From Methylosinus sp. H3A (GTDB lineage Bacteria > Pseudomonadota > Alphaproteobacteria > Rhizobiales > Beijerinckiaceae), in NCBI RefSeq assembly GCF_015709455.1, contig NZ_JADNQW010000005.1, forward strand, positions 2,472,501-2,536,500: a stretch of 64,000 nucleotides of DNA, given 5' to 3'. The notes below the pieces were generated by a model. That model did not search any database, was not told where the DNA came from, and saw nothing but the letters and a program-made list of their open reading frames with translations. The translations under genes and the position numbers were made by a program. Positions 34,467 through 43,279 of this stretch are shown in pieces. How positions within the stretch are numbered: the first letter of the stretch is position 1; every line of letters starts with the position of its first letter.

Positions 34467-35245
34467 ATCGCCTTCCGCGCCGTATAGACGAAAGGAGGCG
34501 CGTCGCTGCGCGCAATCAGCTTCGTGCCGCTGGCGCCGATGAGCACGAGAGTCGACATGTCGACGACACCCGGATCGGCTTGCCCGAGCGTGGTGATGAT
34601 GACGTCCTCCTCTGCGCGTCCGACGGATTTCGCGAAGACGACGAGGCGGTCGTCCGGCAGCGCGCGGCGCAGCAGCGCGAATGCGTCATGAATGCGCTGC
34701 GGCCGCGCGCGCGAGGCGGGATTGTAGAAAGCCATCACGAAATCGGCGCGCGCCGCGAGCTCGAGACGCGTCTCGATCACCGACCAGGGTTTCAAATTAT
34801 CGGAGAGCGAGATCACGCAGAAATCATGACCGAGCGGCGCCCCCAGCCGCGCCGCCGCCGCCTGCATGGCCGAGATTCCCGGCAGAATTTCTATGTCGAG
34901 ATCGCGCCACGCGGGATCGCCAGTGTCGATCGCCTCGAGCACCGCCGCCGCCATGGCGAAAATGCCCGGATCGCCGCCCGAGACGACAGCGACTCTGCGT
35001 CCGCTCGCGGCGAGGCGCAGCGCCTCCTCGGCGCGCGCGATCTCGACGCGATTGTCGCTGGCGATGCGCGTCTGGCCGGGCGTGACGGGAACGCGCGCCA
35101 CATAGGGCGCATAGCCGATGATATCCTGCGCCGAACGCAAAGCCTCTTGCGCCTCATGGGTGAGAAAACGCGCGTCGCCCGGCCCGAGGCCGATGACAGA
35201 GAGACGCCCATTCACTGCAGCAGAGTTCATGGCCGCCGAATTCAT
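34463..35245 (-). CDS. cobJ: Precorrin-3B C17-methyltransferase
   Basis: A 260-residue tetrapyrrole methylase that drives ring contraction while methylating C17. Motifs: SVIGLGPGDARFLTHEAQEAL, DIIGYAPYVARVP, AVVSGGDPGIFAMAAAVLEA, ILPGISAMQAAAARLGAPLGHDFCVISLSD and ADFVMAFYNPASRAR. The N-terminus has a tandem leader MNSAAMNSAAVNG: three 15-base units with starts at 35245, 35230 and 35215. The first ATG overlaps the cobI stop, so it is given as the start. Confidence 0.94.
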   Translation of the reverse strand: MNSAAMNSAAVNGRLSVIGLGPGDARFLTHEAQEALRSAQDIIGYAPYVARVPVTPGQTRIASDNRVEIARAEEALRLAASGRRVAVVSGGDPGIFAMAAAVLEAIDTGDPAWRDLDIEILPGISAMQAAAARLGAPLGHDFCVISLSDNLKPWSVIETRLELAARADFVMAFYNPASRARPQRIHDAFALLRRALPDDRLVVFAKSVGRAEEDVIITTLGQADPGVVDMSTLVLIGASGTKLIARSDAPPFVYTARKAI

Positions 35246-36015
35246 GGACGTCGTCCGTGGCCGGGCACGAGGACGAGCGCGAAATAGGGCGCCTCGTCGT
35301 CGCGCTTCTCGGTGAAGCGCATGATTTTCTCATCCGCCATCGTGCCGCGTTCGACATAGATCGCGCGCTCGACGAGCTTCGCATCCTCGAGCGCGAGGCG
35401 CAGCTTCGCCAGATTGCCGCCGAGCTTCATCACCACAGCTGCGTCCGTCGAAGCGAGCCGTTCTGCGAGCGCATCGCGCGGCAGGGTGGCGGGAATGACG
35501 GTGAGCACATCGTCGCCCCAGGTCATCGGCTGGCGCGCCGCTGCGAAACAGCCGGACATTCCCGATACGCCCGCGCAGACCTCCACGCGAAAGCGCGGCG
35601 ACAATCGCGTCTGCAGATGCATGAAGGAGCCATAGAGCATCGGATCGCCCTCGCAGAGGAGAGCGACGTCACGGCCGAGCGACAGATGCAGCGCGAGGCG
35701 CTCCGCGCTTTCCTCGTAGAAAGCGGCGAGCGCGGCGACATAGTCCGGATGGTCGAAGGGGATTTCCGTCGTCAGCGGATAGGCGAGCGGAATTTCTGCG
35801 CAATCCTTCGCGACAAAGCGCGCGGCGATGGCGCGCGCATGGCTCGGCTTTCCGCGTTTGGAGAAATAGGCGATGACCTTGGCCTCGCTCACCAGCCGCG
35901 CGGCTTTGAGAGTCATCAGCTCCGGATCGCCGGGGCCGAGGCCGACGCCGAGGAGCGCGCCGAGCGTGACGGGCGTTTCTTGGTCGGCGCGCAAATTCGG
36001 ATCGACGATATTCAT
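35242..36015 (-). CDS. cobI: Precorrin-2 C20-methyltransferase
   Basis: A 257-residue tetrapyrrole methylase converting precorrin-2 to precorrin-3A. Signatures are GVGLGPGDPELMTLKAARLVSEA, VALLCEGDPMLYGSFMHLQTRL, CAGVSGMSGCFAAARQPMTWGDD and AAVVMKLGGNLAKLR. ATG 36015 is the true start; the open frame runs further upstream over cobH. The gene overlaps cobH by ATGA and cobJ by ATGA. Confidence 0.94.
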   Translation of the reverse strand: MNIVDPNLRADQETPVTLGALLGVGLGPGDPELMTLKAARLVSEAKVIAYFSKRGKPSHARAIAARFVAKDCAEIPLAYPLTTEIPFDHPDYVAALAAFYEESAERLALHLSLGRDVALLCEGDPMLYGSFMHLQTRLSPRFRVEVCAGVSGMSGCFAAARQPMTWGDDVLTVIPATLPRDALAERLASTDAAVVMKLGGNLAKLRLALEDAKLVERAIYVERGTMADEKIMRFTEKRDDEAPYFALVLVPGHGRRP

Positions 36016-36644
36016 TCTTTTTCGCTCGCCAGCGCGTTGATCGCGGCCGCCGCCATGGCGCTGCCGCCCTTGCGGCCGCGCACGATCACGGTCGGGACGC
36101 GCCCGTCGGCGAGCGCCGCCTCTTTCGATTCCGCCGCGCCGACGAAGCCGACCGGCATTGCGATGATCGCAGCAGGCGGCGGCGCGCCTTCGTCGAGCAT
36201 TTCGATGAGGCGGAACAGCGCCGTCGGCGCATTGCCGATCGCGATGACGGCGCCCGCGAGATTTTCTCGCCACAGCTCCATCGCCGCCGCGCTGCGCGTT
36301 GTTCGCATATCTTCGGCGAGCGTGCGAACACGCGGATCGGCGAGCGTGCAGATCACCTCGTTATTCGCCGGCAGGCGCGCGCGGGTGACGCCATGGGCGA
36401 CCATATTGGCGTCGCAGAGAATGGGCGCTCCTTTACGCAGCGCCGCGCTCGCGGCCTCCGCCATGCCGGGCGCGAAGAGAATGTCGTCGGCGATCTCCAC
36501 CATTCCGCAGGCGTGGATGACGCGCACGGCGACGCGCTCCTCCTCGCGCGAGAATCGCTCGAGCCGCGCTTCCGAGCGGATGATGGCGAAGGAGCGGTCG
36601 TAGATCGCGGCGCCGTCGCGGATGTAGGTCAATGCGCCGGACAT
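36012..36644 (-). CDS. cobH: Precorrin-8X methylmutase
   Basis: A 210-residue isomerase that moves the C11 methyl to C12 to give hydrogenobyrinate. Visible features are YIRDGAAIYDRSFAIIRSEA, RVIHACGMVEIADDI (active-site His), LCDANMVAHGVTRARLP and IAMPVGFVGAAESKEAL. The C-terminal segment GRKGGSAMAAAAINAL is conserved. It overlaps both cobG upstream (16 bases) and cobI downstream. Confidence 0.95.
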   Translation of the reverse strand: MSGALTYIRDGAAIYDRSFAIIRSEARLERFSREEERVAVRVIHACGMVEIADDILFAPGMAEAASAALRKGAPILCDANMVAHGVTRARLPANNEVICTLADPRVRTLAEDMRTTRSAAAMELWRENLAGAVIAIGNAPTALFRLIEMLDEGAPPPAAIIAMPVGFVGAAESKEAALADGRVPTVIVRGRKGGSAMAAAAINALASEKE

Positions 36645-37966
36645 GGCGGCTCCTGCGTTGTGGCGCGCGCGAGGCGCGCTCTCATTGCGTCTTCGATTTC
36701 ATTCGCGTCGAGGCCTCGCAGCGTCGGCGCGTCGTTCGCGCCGCCATCGTCGACGAGATCGAAGCCCTGCGGCGTCGCCACCAGCGCGACCTTCGCCGCA
36801 GCGGGAAAGGCGCAGCCCTTGGCGCAGCCGGATATGTGCAGCCTCGCGCCCTCGGACGCAAGCCGCGCCGCGAGAGGGGCGAGCTGCGCCGCGAGACCGC
36901 GGGTGGGCGCCTGCGCCTGCGGGCATTCGGGCGCGCCGGGGCAGGCGATCACGGCGAGGCGCGGATCTTCGGCGTCGACGACGAGGCCGCGCTGCGCGGC
37001 GATCTTTGCGATCATGCGCGCCGCTTTTTCCGTGGGGCAGGGCAGGAGCAGGGCGCGCCAGGGCGTCAGGCGCAATTCGCCGAGGCCGTGCGCGTCGGCG
37101 AGATCGGCGAGCGCGCCGAGCTCATCCGCGCTCAGGCGTCCCGAGGGCGCGCCGATTCCGACGAAGGCTCCCTCGCTTCGCTCGCGGGAGAGAGCGCCTC
37201 CCGCTCCCGCCTCTGGCGCGGGAGGGCCGGGGAGGGGGCGGACCCCGAAAATCGCGGCCGCCGAGGCGGCGCGGCAGCGCGAGCGGTAGGGCGTCGGCGC
37301 GAGGCCCGTCTGTTTCGCCAGCGCGTCGAGCCCGAAGGCGGCGACGACATTGCGCATGCGGCGCAATTCGAATTCGCGTCCCTCCCGCAATGTGAGAAAC
37401 GCGCGCGCCAGCTGGAGCGCGGCGTCCGTCGCTGTTTCGAGCTCTGTGAGAAAGGCCTGTTCGCGGGCGCCTTCGGCGATGACGGCGATCTTGTCGTCAT
37501 GCGCCTCGAGACGAATGTCCATCGCCGAATTGGCGAGGCCGAGCGCGCCGCCGTCATCGACGAGAAAACCGAATTTGCCCGGCAGAGCCTGCAAAGCGCC
37601 GTCTTTCGAAAGGTCTCGCGCGAGACGCGAGGCGAGGGCGCTCGCGTGTTCGTCCGCGAAAGGCGAGACCAGAAAATTGAGCACGCTCTCCGTCGCCGCA
37701 TCCTTGGCGAGCAGGCCGAGCGCGGCGAGGCGATGCTGCGCCACTTCGAGCCGCGTCTCGTCGACGCCGCGCAATTGCAATTGCGCGCGCTGCGAGAGAT
37801 CGACGAGGCCATTGCCGCAGTCGCGCGCGATGGCGGCGATCTCGCGCGCCTCATGCGCGAGAAGGCGTGGCTGCAACGTCTTGGCGCGCAGCAGCAGGCC
37901 GTCGCCGCTCTGCATGGGCCGTAGCGCGCCGGGGCACCAGCCCTGGATTTTCGGCGCGGCTGTCAT
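36629..37966 (-). CDS. cobG: Precorrin-3B synthase (Fe-S oxygenase) with repeat-derived insert
   Basis: A 445-residue CobG of the nitrite/sulphite-reductase-like family, the oxygen-dependent step of the aerobic pathway. The N-terminus has CPGALRPMQSGDGLLLR. The iron-sulphur cysteines lie in ACPGAPECPQ and HISGCAKGCAFP. Between residues about 240 and 265 lies PLPGPPAPEAGAGGALSRE, coded by a palindromic repeat and not expected in the family; the frame is unbroken. Presence of cobG points to oxygen-dependent cobalamin synthesis. ATG 37966 overlaps the cobN stop. Confidence 0.9.
   Translation of the reverse strand: MTAAPKIQGWCPGALRPMQSGDGLLLRAKTLQPRLLAHEAREIAAIARDCGNGLVDLSQRAQLQLRGVDETRLEVAQHRLAALGLLAKDAATESVLNFLVSPFADEHASALASRLARDLSKDGALQALPGKFGFLVDDGGALGLANSAMDIRLEAHDDKIAVIAEGAREQAFLTELETATDAALQLARAFLTLREGREFELRRMRNVVAAFGLDALAKQTGLAPTPYRSRCRAASAAAIFGVRPLPGPPAPEAGAGGALSRERSEGAFVGIGAPSGRLSADELGALADLADAHGLGELRLTPWRALLLPCPTEKAARMIAKIAAQRGLVVDAEDPRLAVIACPGAPECPQAQAPTRGLAAQLAPLAARLASEGARLHISGCAKGCAFPAAAKVALVATPQGFDLVDDGGANDAPTLRGLDANEIEDAMRARLARATTQEPPCPAH
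37167..37246. repeat. Palindromic repeat inserted in frame in cobG
   Basis: About 80 bases made of nested inverted repeats (CTCCCGC with GCGGGAG, and CCCTCGCTTCGCTCGCGGGAG). It adds about 25 Pro/Gly/Ala/Glu-rich residues to CobG without a frameshift. Confidence 0.6.
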
Positions 37967-40900
37967 GGCTCCGCCCCCGTCCCGGTGAGTGTCGCGAACG
38001 GGGCAGGGTCGGGGACGGGGCTTTCGCCGAGCGCCGCTGCGACGCTGTTGCGCCGCGTGCGCCAGAAGCCCCGCGCGATGGCGCGCTCGAAAACATCGCG
38101 AATAGCCTCCGCCGCGCGCGGATTGTCGCGCAGCAGAAAGGCGCGCACATGCGGCGCGCCGAGCGTCGCGTCGAACACCAAGTCCCATTGCGAGTCGCGC
38201 ACGAAGGCGGTCGTCGCGGCGAAGGCGAAGAGATTGTCGATCGTCTCGGCGATTTCCGCGGCGCCGCGATGGCCGTGGCGCATCTGCCCCTCGAGCCAGC
38301 GCGGATTGGCGGCGCGGCCGCGAATGACGCGCGCGATCTCTCGGTCGAGCGAGCGCAGCTTCGGCGCGGCGGGGCGCGTCGCGTCGAGATGCACCACCTC
38401 GGCCGCGCCGCCGAGCGCGGCGTTGGCGGCGGCAAAGCCGCCTTCGAACTCCGCGAAGGCTGCGCCGGTGAGCACATCCGTCTCCGCCATATCCTGCACA
38501 TGCACCAGCGCATCGGCGGCGCCGACGCGCTCGCCGAAAGCGTGATGCGCCGGCGCGCTCTCGCCATTGCGCGAAAAGGCGTGGCCGCCGGCCTCGAGAA
38601 AAGCGCGGCCGAGCGCGTCGCGCGTCTCTCCTCGCGCAATCGCTTCGGAGAGGCCGAGGCCGTAGCTTCCCTGCGCCGCGCCGAAGACGCGCTCGAGCGA
38701 GCGGCTTTCGCGACGAGCCGCCGCGAGAGGATTGGATTCCTCGTCTTCATCGAGCGCGGCGACGGCCGCGACGGCGTCGTGAAACAGCGCGATGAGGCCG
38801 GGGAACATGTCGCGGAACAAGCCTGAGATATGAAGCGTCACATCCACGCGCGGAAAATCGCGTTTGGCCAGCGGTTCGATCTCGAAGCCGGCGACGCGCG
38901 CGCTGGCGTGATCCCAGAGCGGCGCGACGCCCATCAATGCGAGCGCTTGCGCGAAATCCTCGCCGCCGGTGCGGATCGTCGCGCTGCCCCAGAGATCGAG
39001 CACGATATTGCGCGGCCATTCGCCATGTTCCTGCGCATGACGCATCATGACCTCGCGCGCGGCGCGGGCGCCGATGTCATGAGCCGTGCGCGTCGGCGCA
39101 TGGCGCGGATCGATGCAGAAGAGATTGCGTCCCGTCGGCAGCACATCGGCGCGTCCGCGCGAGGGCGCGCCCGCAGGGCCGGGCTCGACGAAGTGGCCTT
39201 CGAGCGCGCGCAGCAATCCGCTCGTCTCCGCCTCGCCGCAGGGGCCGGCGCCGAACACATGCAGTCCGTCGCCGACGCGCATTTCCTTGACGTCGCAGAG
39301 CCAGGCGTCGAGCCGCGCCAGCGCCTCGGCGCGATCCGTTTCGCGCGTGACGCCGCATTCCTGCGCGAGGCCGTTGCGCTCCGCAGCGTCGAGAATCGCT
39401 TCGGCGATGAGCTTCGCGCGGCGCGGGTCGAGTGTCGCGGCGCTCGCATATTCGTCGAGCAGGCTCTCGATTTCTTGCGCCTCCGCCGCGAGTCCGGCTT
39501 CGACGAGCGGCGGCGTCATATGACCGATCGTCACCGCGCTGGTGCGGCGCTTGGCCTGCGCCGCTTCGCCGGGATCATTGACGATGAAAGGATAGACGAG
39601 CGGCGTCGGCCCCAGCAGAACCTCTGGCGCGCAAGCGGGGCCGAGCATGACGGATTTGCCGGGCAGCCATTCGAGCGTGCCATGCGTGCCGAGATGAATC
39701 AGCGCGTCGATGTTTCGGACGTGACGCAGAAAGAGATAGAAGGCGATGTAAGCGTGACGCGGGGGAAGCTCGGCGTCGTGATAGGTCTCGCGCCGCTCGG
39801 TTCTGTTTCCGCGATCTTGTTGCAGCGCGATGACGAGCTTGCCGCTTTCGACGCAGGAGAAGCGGAAGGCGCCGTTCTGAAGCGCGGGATCGTCTTCGGG
39901 CGCGCCCCAGGCGGCGGCGACTTGGCGCGTGAATTCGTCGGGAAGCGCGGCGAAGAAACGCCGATAATCGTCGAGCGGAAGCTCGGCGCAATGCGCGCCG
40001 TCTTCGAGCGCGCGCATCAAAGCAACAGTCCCCTCGTCCTGAGGAGCCCGCGCAGCGTGCGTCTCGAAGGAGGCGGCCGTGGGGCGATCATTCTCCTCTC
40101 GCCCTACGAGACGCGAGTTTTGCTCGCTTCTCAAAGCGACAGGAGAATGATCGCCGATGCCGTAGCCCGCGTCTCGCAACAGATCACATATGGCAAGCAC
40201 GCTTTGCGGGGTATCCAGCCCTATGGCGTAGCCGCCGCGTCCGCGTCGCGCGGGATAATCGGAGAGCACGAGCGCGAGGCGCTTGTCGCTATTGTCGAGT
40301 CGGCGCAGGCGCGCCCAATTCTGCGCGAGCGCCGCGACATGATCTATGCGCGAAGGCTCGGGCGCATGGCGGATTTCGTCGAATTCGCTCGCCGTCCGCG
40401 TGCGCGTCTGCGCCTTGAAGGAAATGGCGCGGGTGAAGATGCGGCCGTCGACCTCCGGCAGCACGACATTCATCGCGAGGTCGGCGCCATTGGCGCCGCG
40501 CTTGGAGCTCTCCCAGGACTCGCGCGTCGTGGTTGCGAGCGCGACTTGCAGGACGGGCGCATCGGCGCGGTCGAGAACGCAGCCGCCTTCCGTGCGGGCC
40601 GAGAAGGCGGTGGCGTTGAGGACGACGTCGGGACAAAATTCCGCGAGCGTCTGCGCGAGAATCTTTTCGCAGGCGTGGTCCTTGAGGCTCGCGACGAACC
40701 AGGCTTCGACGACGAAGCCGCGCGCATGCAGAGAATCGGCGAGCGCGACGATCGGCGCGAAATCGCCGGCGAGCCACGCCGAGCGGTAGAAAGTGATGAG
40801 CGCGCGCGGTGCCGACGCCGGGTCGGCGCAGGTCGATGGAGCCGTCACGCGGCGCCTTCTGGAGCTCCCCCTCGTGCTTCGAGACGGTCGCTTCGCGACC

Positions 40901-41478
40901 TCCTCGGCATGAGGGGGAGGGCGGTTGGGTCGGCAGGCTGTTTCGCAGCGGCCGGCGAGGGGAACGGGCTCGCTCTCGCGCCAGGGCGCCGGGGTTCCCG
41001 CGAGCGTGGACGCGAGACAGAGGAAGGCGCGCAGATTGTCTGGTCCGCCATCGCGGAAGAATGACCAGATGCGTGAGAGATCGTCGGGCGCGAGCGTGGA
41101 GGCGCGCTCGAGTCTCTCGTCGTGATGCGTATCGCCCGGAACGATCGCCAGAGCGAAGCCGCGCGCGCGGGCGGCGGCCGCAAGCTCGTCGACGCCATAG
41201 GACCAATAATCCTTGCCGCCGAGCAGGCGCACGATGACGAGCCGCGCATGGCGCGCGACCTTGTCGATATAGAGATCGACGGAATAGGGGTGCTTCAGCC
41301 TAGCGAGCGAGGCGCAGCGTAGCGAGGGAAGCGCTGCGTTCTGCTCATGCAGCTCGGCGACGAGGCCGAGCTCCGCGTCCGAGAAGGACAGAAAAATGAC
41401 CGTCGCCGGAGTTTGCCCGAGGTCGACCGCCGCCTCATTGTCATCGAGGCCATGGAGATCGCGCGCGAGCAGATGCAT
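37963..41478 (-). CDS. cobN: Cobaltochelatase large subunit CobN with repeat-derived inserts
   Basis: A 1171-residue CobN, the ATP-dependent cobaltochelatase subunit that binds hydrogenobyrinate diamide. Conserved blocks include VIVRLLGGKDYWSYGVDEL, PVLQVALATT, LVLSDYPARRGRGGYAIGLDTPQS, DALIHLGTHGTLEWLPGKSV, NIVLDLWGSATIRTGGED and VFDATLGAPHVRAFL. At least two segments do not fit the family and are coded by palindromic repeats: near residues 185-215 and 440-485. The CobS and CobT subunits are not in this window. The gene starts seven bases after cobW. Confidence 0.95.
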   Translation of the reverse strand: MHLLARDLHGLDDNEAAVDLGQTPATVIFLSFSDAELGLVAELHEQNAALPSLRCASLARLKHPYSVDLYIDKVARHARLVIVRLLGGKDYWSYGVDELAAAARARGFALAIVPGDTHHDERLERASTLAPDDLSRIWSFFRDGGPDNLRAFLCLASTLAGTPAPWRESEPVPLAGRCETACRPNRPPPHAEEVAKRPSRSTRGSSRRRRVTAPSTCADPASAPRALITFYRSAWLAGDFAPIVALADSLHARGFVVEAWFVASLKDHACEKILAQTLAEFCPDVVLNATAFSARTEGGCVLDRADAPVLQVALATTTRESWESSKRGANGADLAMNVVLPEVDGRIFTRAISFKAQTRTRTASEFDEIRHAPEPSRIDHVAALAQNWARLRRLDNSDKRLALVLSDYPARRGRGGYAIGLDTPQSVLAICDLLRDAGYGIGDHSPVALRSEQNSRLVGREENDRPTAASFETHAARAPQDEGTVALMRALEDGAHCAELPLDDYRRFFAALPDEFTRQVAAAWGAPEDDPALQNGAFRFSCVESGKLVIALQQDRGNRTERRETYHDAELPPRHAYIAFYLFLRHVRNIDALIHLGTHGTLEWLPGKSVMLGPACAPEVLLGPTPLVYPFIVNDPGEAAQAKRRTSAVTIGHMTPPLVEAGLAAEAQEIESLLDEYASAATLDPRRAKLIAEAILDAAERNGLAQECGVTRETDRAEALARLDAWLCDVKEMRVGDGLHVFGAGPCGEAETSGLLRALEGHFVEPGPAGAPSRGRADVLPTGRNLFCIDPRHAPTRTAHDIGARAAREVMMRHAQEHGEWPRNIVLDLWGSATIRTGGEDFAQALALMGVAPLWDHASARVAGFEIEPLAKRDFPRVDVTLHISGLFRDMFPGLIALFHDAVAAVAALDEDEESNPLAAARRESRSLERVFGAAQGSYGLGLSEAIARGETRDALGRAFLEAGGHAFSRNGESAPAHHAFGERVGAADALVHVQDMAETDVLTGAAFAEFEGGFAAANAALGGAAEVVHLDATRPAAPKLRSLDREIARVIRGRAANPRWLEGQMRHGHRGAAEIAETIDNLFAFAATTAFVRDSQWDLVFDATLGAPHVRAFLLRDNPRAAEAIRDVFERAIARGFWRTRRNSVAAALGESPVPDPAPFATLTGTGAEP
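40026..40154. repeat. Double palindromic insert in cobN
   Basis: The left part (40028-40070) is CCTCGTCCTGAGGAGCCCGC then GCAGCGTGCGTCTCGAAGGA, a repeat type common in Rhizobiales genomes. The right part is bounded by perfect 14-base inverted repeats GCGATCATTCTCCT (40084-40097) and AGGAGAATGATCGC (40141-40154). Together they interrupt the conserved GGYAIGLDTPQSV to ALMRALEDG region of CobN in frame. Confidence 0.7.
40865..40919. repeat. Palindromic insert in cobN, N-terminal third
   Basis: CTCCCCCTCGTGCTTCGAGA pairs, with a few mismatches, with TCCTCGGCATGAGGGGGAG around a GGTCGCTTCGCGACC hairpin. It codes for a His/Arg/Ser-rich segment (PPPHAEEVAKRPSRSTRGS) outside the CobN family pattern. 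Confidence 0.65.
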
Positions 41479-41485
41479 GGCGCCC

Positions 41486-42520
41486 TCAGCTCGTCAGCAT
41501 GGCCGTCACGCCCGCGCGGTCGAGACCTTTTTCGCCGATGACGACGAGACGGCTGGCGCGCGGCTCGTCGGCGCGCCAGGGGCGGTCGAATTGATGGCGA
41601 AAGCGCGCGCCGACGCCCTGCACCAGCAGCCGCATCGGCCTGCCGGCGATCTCGACGAAGCCCTTTATGCGCAACACATCATGGGTTTCCGCGACGCGGG
41701 CGAGACGCTCGACGAGCTCGGCCGGATCGCGCACGGCGGCGATCTCGACGATGAAGCTCTCGAAATCATCGTGATCGTGACCCTCTTCCGTATCGTGATG
41801 CGAGGGGCGGTTGGCGAGATCGTCCTCCGCCGCGGCGCCGAGGCCGAGCAGAATGGCGGGATCGAGCCGTCCCTCGCTCGCGCGCAGCAGCTTTGCCGCA
41901 CGCGGCGCCGTGGCGCGGATCTGCGCGGCGACCTGCGTCGCTTCTTCGTCGCTCAGAAGATCGATCTTGTTGAGCACGATGAGATCGGCGCAGAGGAGCT
42001 GATCCTCGAACACTTCCTCGAGCGGATTGTCATGGTCGATCGCGAGGGTCTCGGCGCGCTCCTTGGCGATGGCGTCGAGATCGTCGGCGAAGCGGCCCGC
42101 CGCCACCGCCGGCCCGTCCACCACGGCGATGACGCCGTCGACGGTCAGATGCGGGCGGATGGTCGGCCATTCGAAGGCCTTGACCAAGGGCTTCGGCAGA
42201 GCGAGGCCGGAGGTCTCGATGATGATGTGCTCGGGGCGGTTGGGAAGCGCGAGCAGCGCTTCGATCGCGGGCGCGAAATCATCGGCCACGGTGCAGCAGA
42301 GGCACCCATTGGCGAGCTCGACGATATTCTCTTCCGGGCAATTCTCCACGCCGCAGGCGCGTAGAATGTCGCCGTCGACGCCGACGTCGCCGAATTCATT
42401 GATGACGAGCGCGAGGCGACGACCGCGCGCCGTCTCCAGTATGTGGCGGATCAGCGTCGTCTTGCCGGCGCCGAGAAAGCCGGTGACGATCGTCGCAGGG
42501 ATTTTCGTGAGAGCGCTCAC
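41486..42520 (-). CDS. cobW: CobW metallochaperone GTPase
   Basis: A 344-residue G3E-family GTPase. It has Walker A TIVTGFLGAGKTTLIRHIL, the metal-binding CXCC motif in ELANGCLCCTVADDF, the ETSGLALPKPL switch region, the guanine motif VLNKIDLL and a His/Asp/Glu-rich loop HHDTEEGHDHDD before the C-terminal CobW domain. It supplies Co(II) for insertion by the CobNST chelatase. GTG 42520 overlaps the cbtA stop (GTGA). Confidence 0.93.
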   Translation of the reverse strand: MSALTKIPATIVTGFLGAGKTTLIRHILETARGRRLALVINEFGDVGVDGDILRACGVENCPEENIVELANGCLCCTVADDFAPAIEALLALPNRPEHIIIETSGLALPKPLVKAFEWPTIRPHLTVDGVIAVVDGPAVAAGRFADDLDAIAKERAETLAIDHDNPLEEVFEDQLLCADLIVLNKIDLLSDEEATQVAAQIRATAPRAAKLLRASEGRLDPAILLGLGAAAEDDLANRPSHHDTEEGHDHDDFESFIVEIAAVRDPAELVERLARVAETHDVLRIKGFVEIAGRPMRLLVQGVGARFRHQFDRPWRADEPRASRLVVIGEKGLDRAGVTAMLTS

Positions 42521-43272
42521 GCCGCGGCCTCCCTGCTCGCCCTCTGGCCGAGGAAGCGCCAGACGAAGCCGACCGCCGCGCCGACGAGAATCCAGGTGAG
42601 CGCATGGATGGCGAGCGAAGCCGCGGCGAAGCGCGCGGCGAGCTCGGCGGGCGCGGTGCTCTCCGGCGCGGGCGGTTGCGGCGCGCCGATGAGATGCGGC
42701 GCGATCAGCAAAGCGACGCCCAGCGCCTTGACGACAGGCCGCTCGACGCGCAGCAGCGCGAAGAGGCCGGCGCCCGTCGAGGCCGCCGTGGCCAGCCACC
42801 AGAGCTGGCGCGTGGCGAGATCGCCGGCGGCGCTGCCCGGCAGCTCCGGCGCGAGGCCGAGGCTCGTCGCGAGACCCGTCGAGGCGAAGGCGCAGGCGCC
42901 CCAGAGCGCGGCGCGCTTGGGCTCGATCGTCTCGCCGGAAAGGAGCATCAGCGCCAGCAGCACAAAGGCGTAGCCGACGGCGGTGACGCTGGTCGCGACG
43001 CTGGTGGCCGCAGTGCGCTCGAGGCCGGGCGCCGGCTCCCAGGCGGGCGCATGCTCATGAGTCGTGTGCTCATGAGTCGTGTGTTCATGCCCGGTGTGCT
43101 CATGCGCGGCGTGGTCGTGCGCCGCGGCTCCGCCATGCGCCTGCTCGGCCGCGGTCTCATAGACCTCGGCGGCGAGGATCAGCGGAGTCGTGGTGACATT
43201 CTGCAGGGCCGCGACGGCGAGCCCCGCGAGAAGGCCGGCCAGAAGACCGACCGCGAGGAGTCGCTGGATCAC
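42517..43272 (-). CDS. cbtA: Cobalt transporter subunit CbtA
   Basis: A 251-residue membrane protein with about five or six helices, starting VIQRLLAVGLLAGLLAGLAVAALQ. It has a His-rich loop after helix 1 that repeats HEHT three times. CbtA family proteins are predicted cobalt importers found only under cobalamin riboswitches. GTG 43272 is taken as start because it gives a normal CbtA N-terminus; the frame is open 24 codons further upstream over cbtB. Confidence 0.88.
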   Translation of the reverse strand: MIQRLLAVGLLAGLLAGLAVAALQNVTTTPLILAAEVYETAAEQAHGGAAAHDHAAHEHTGHEHTTHEHTTHEHAPAWEPAPGLERTAATSVATSVTAVGYAFVLLALMLLSGETIEPKRAALWGACAFASTGLATSLGLAPELPGSAAGDLATRQLWWLATAASTGAGLFALLRVERPVVKALGVALLIAPHLIGAPQPPAPESTAPAELAARFAAASLAIHALTWILVGAAVGFVWRFLGQRASREAAA

Positions 43273-43279
43273 CGTTGCG

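Noticed and set aside
35210..35250. Vector or cloning remnant at the cobJ start, suggested by nearby EcoRI and PstI sites
   Set aside because: The surrounding sequence is continuous native cob operon with intact overlaps on both sides; the sites follow from the tandem 15-base units.
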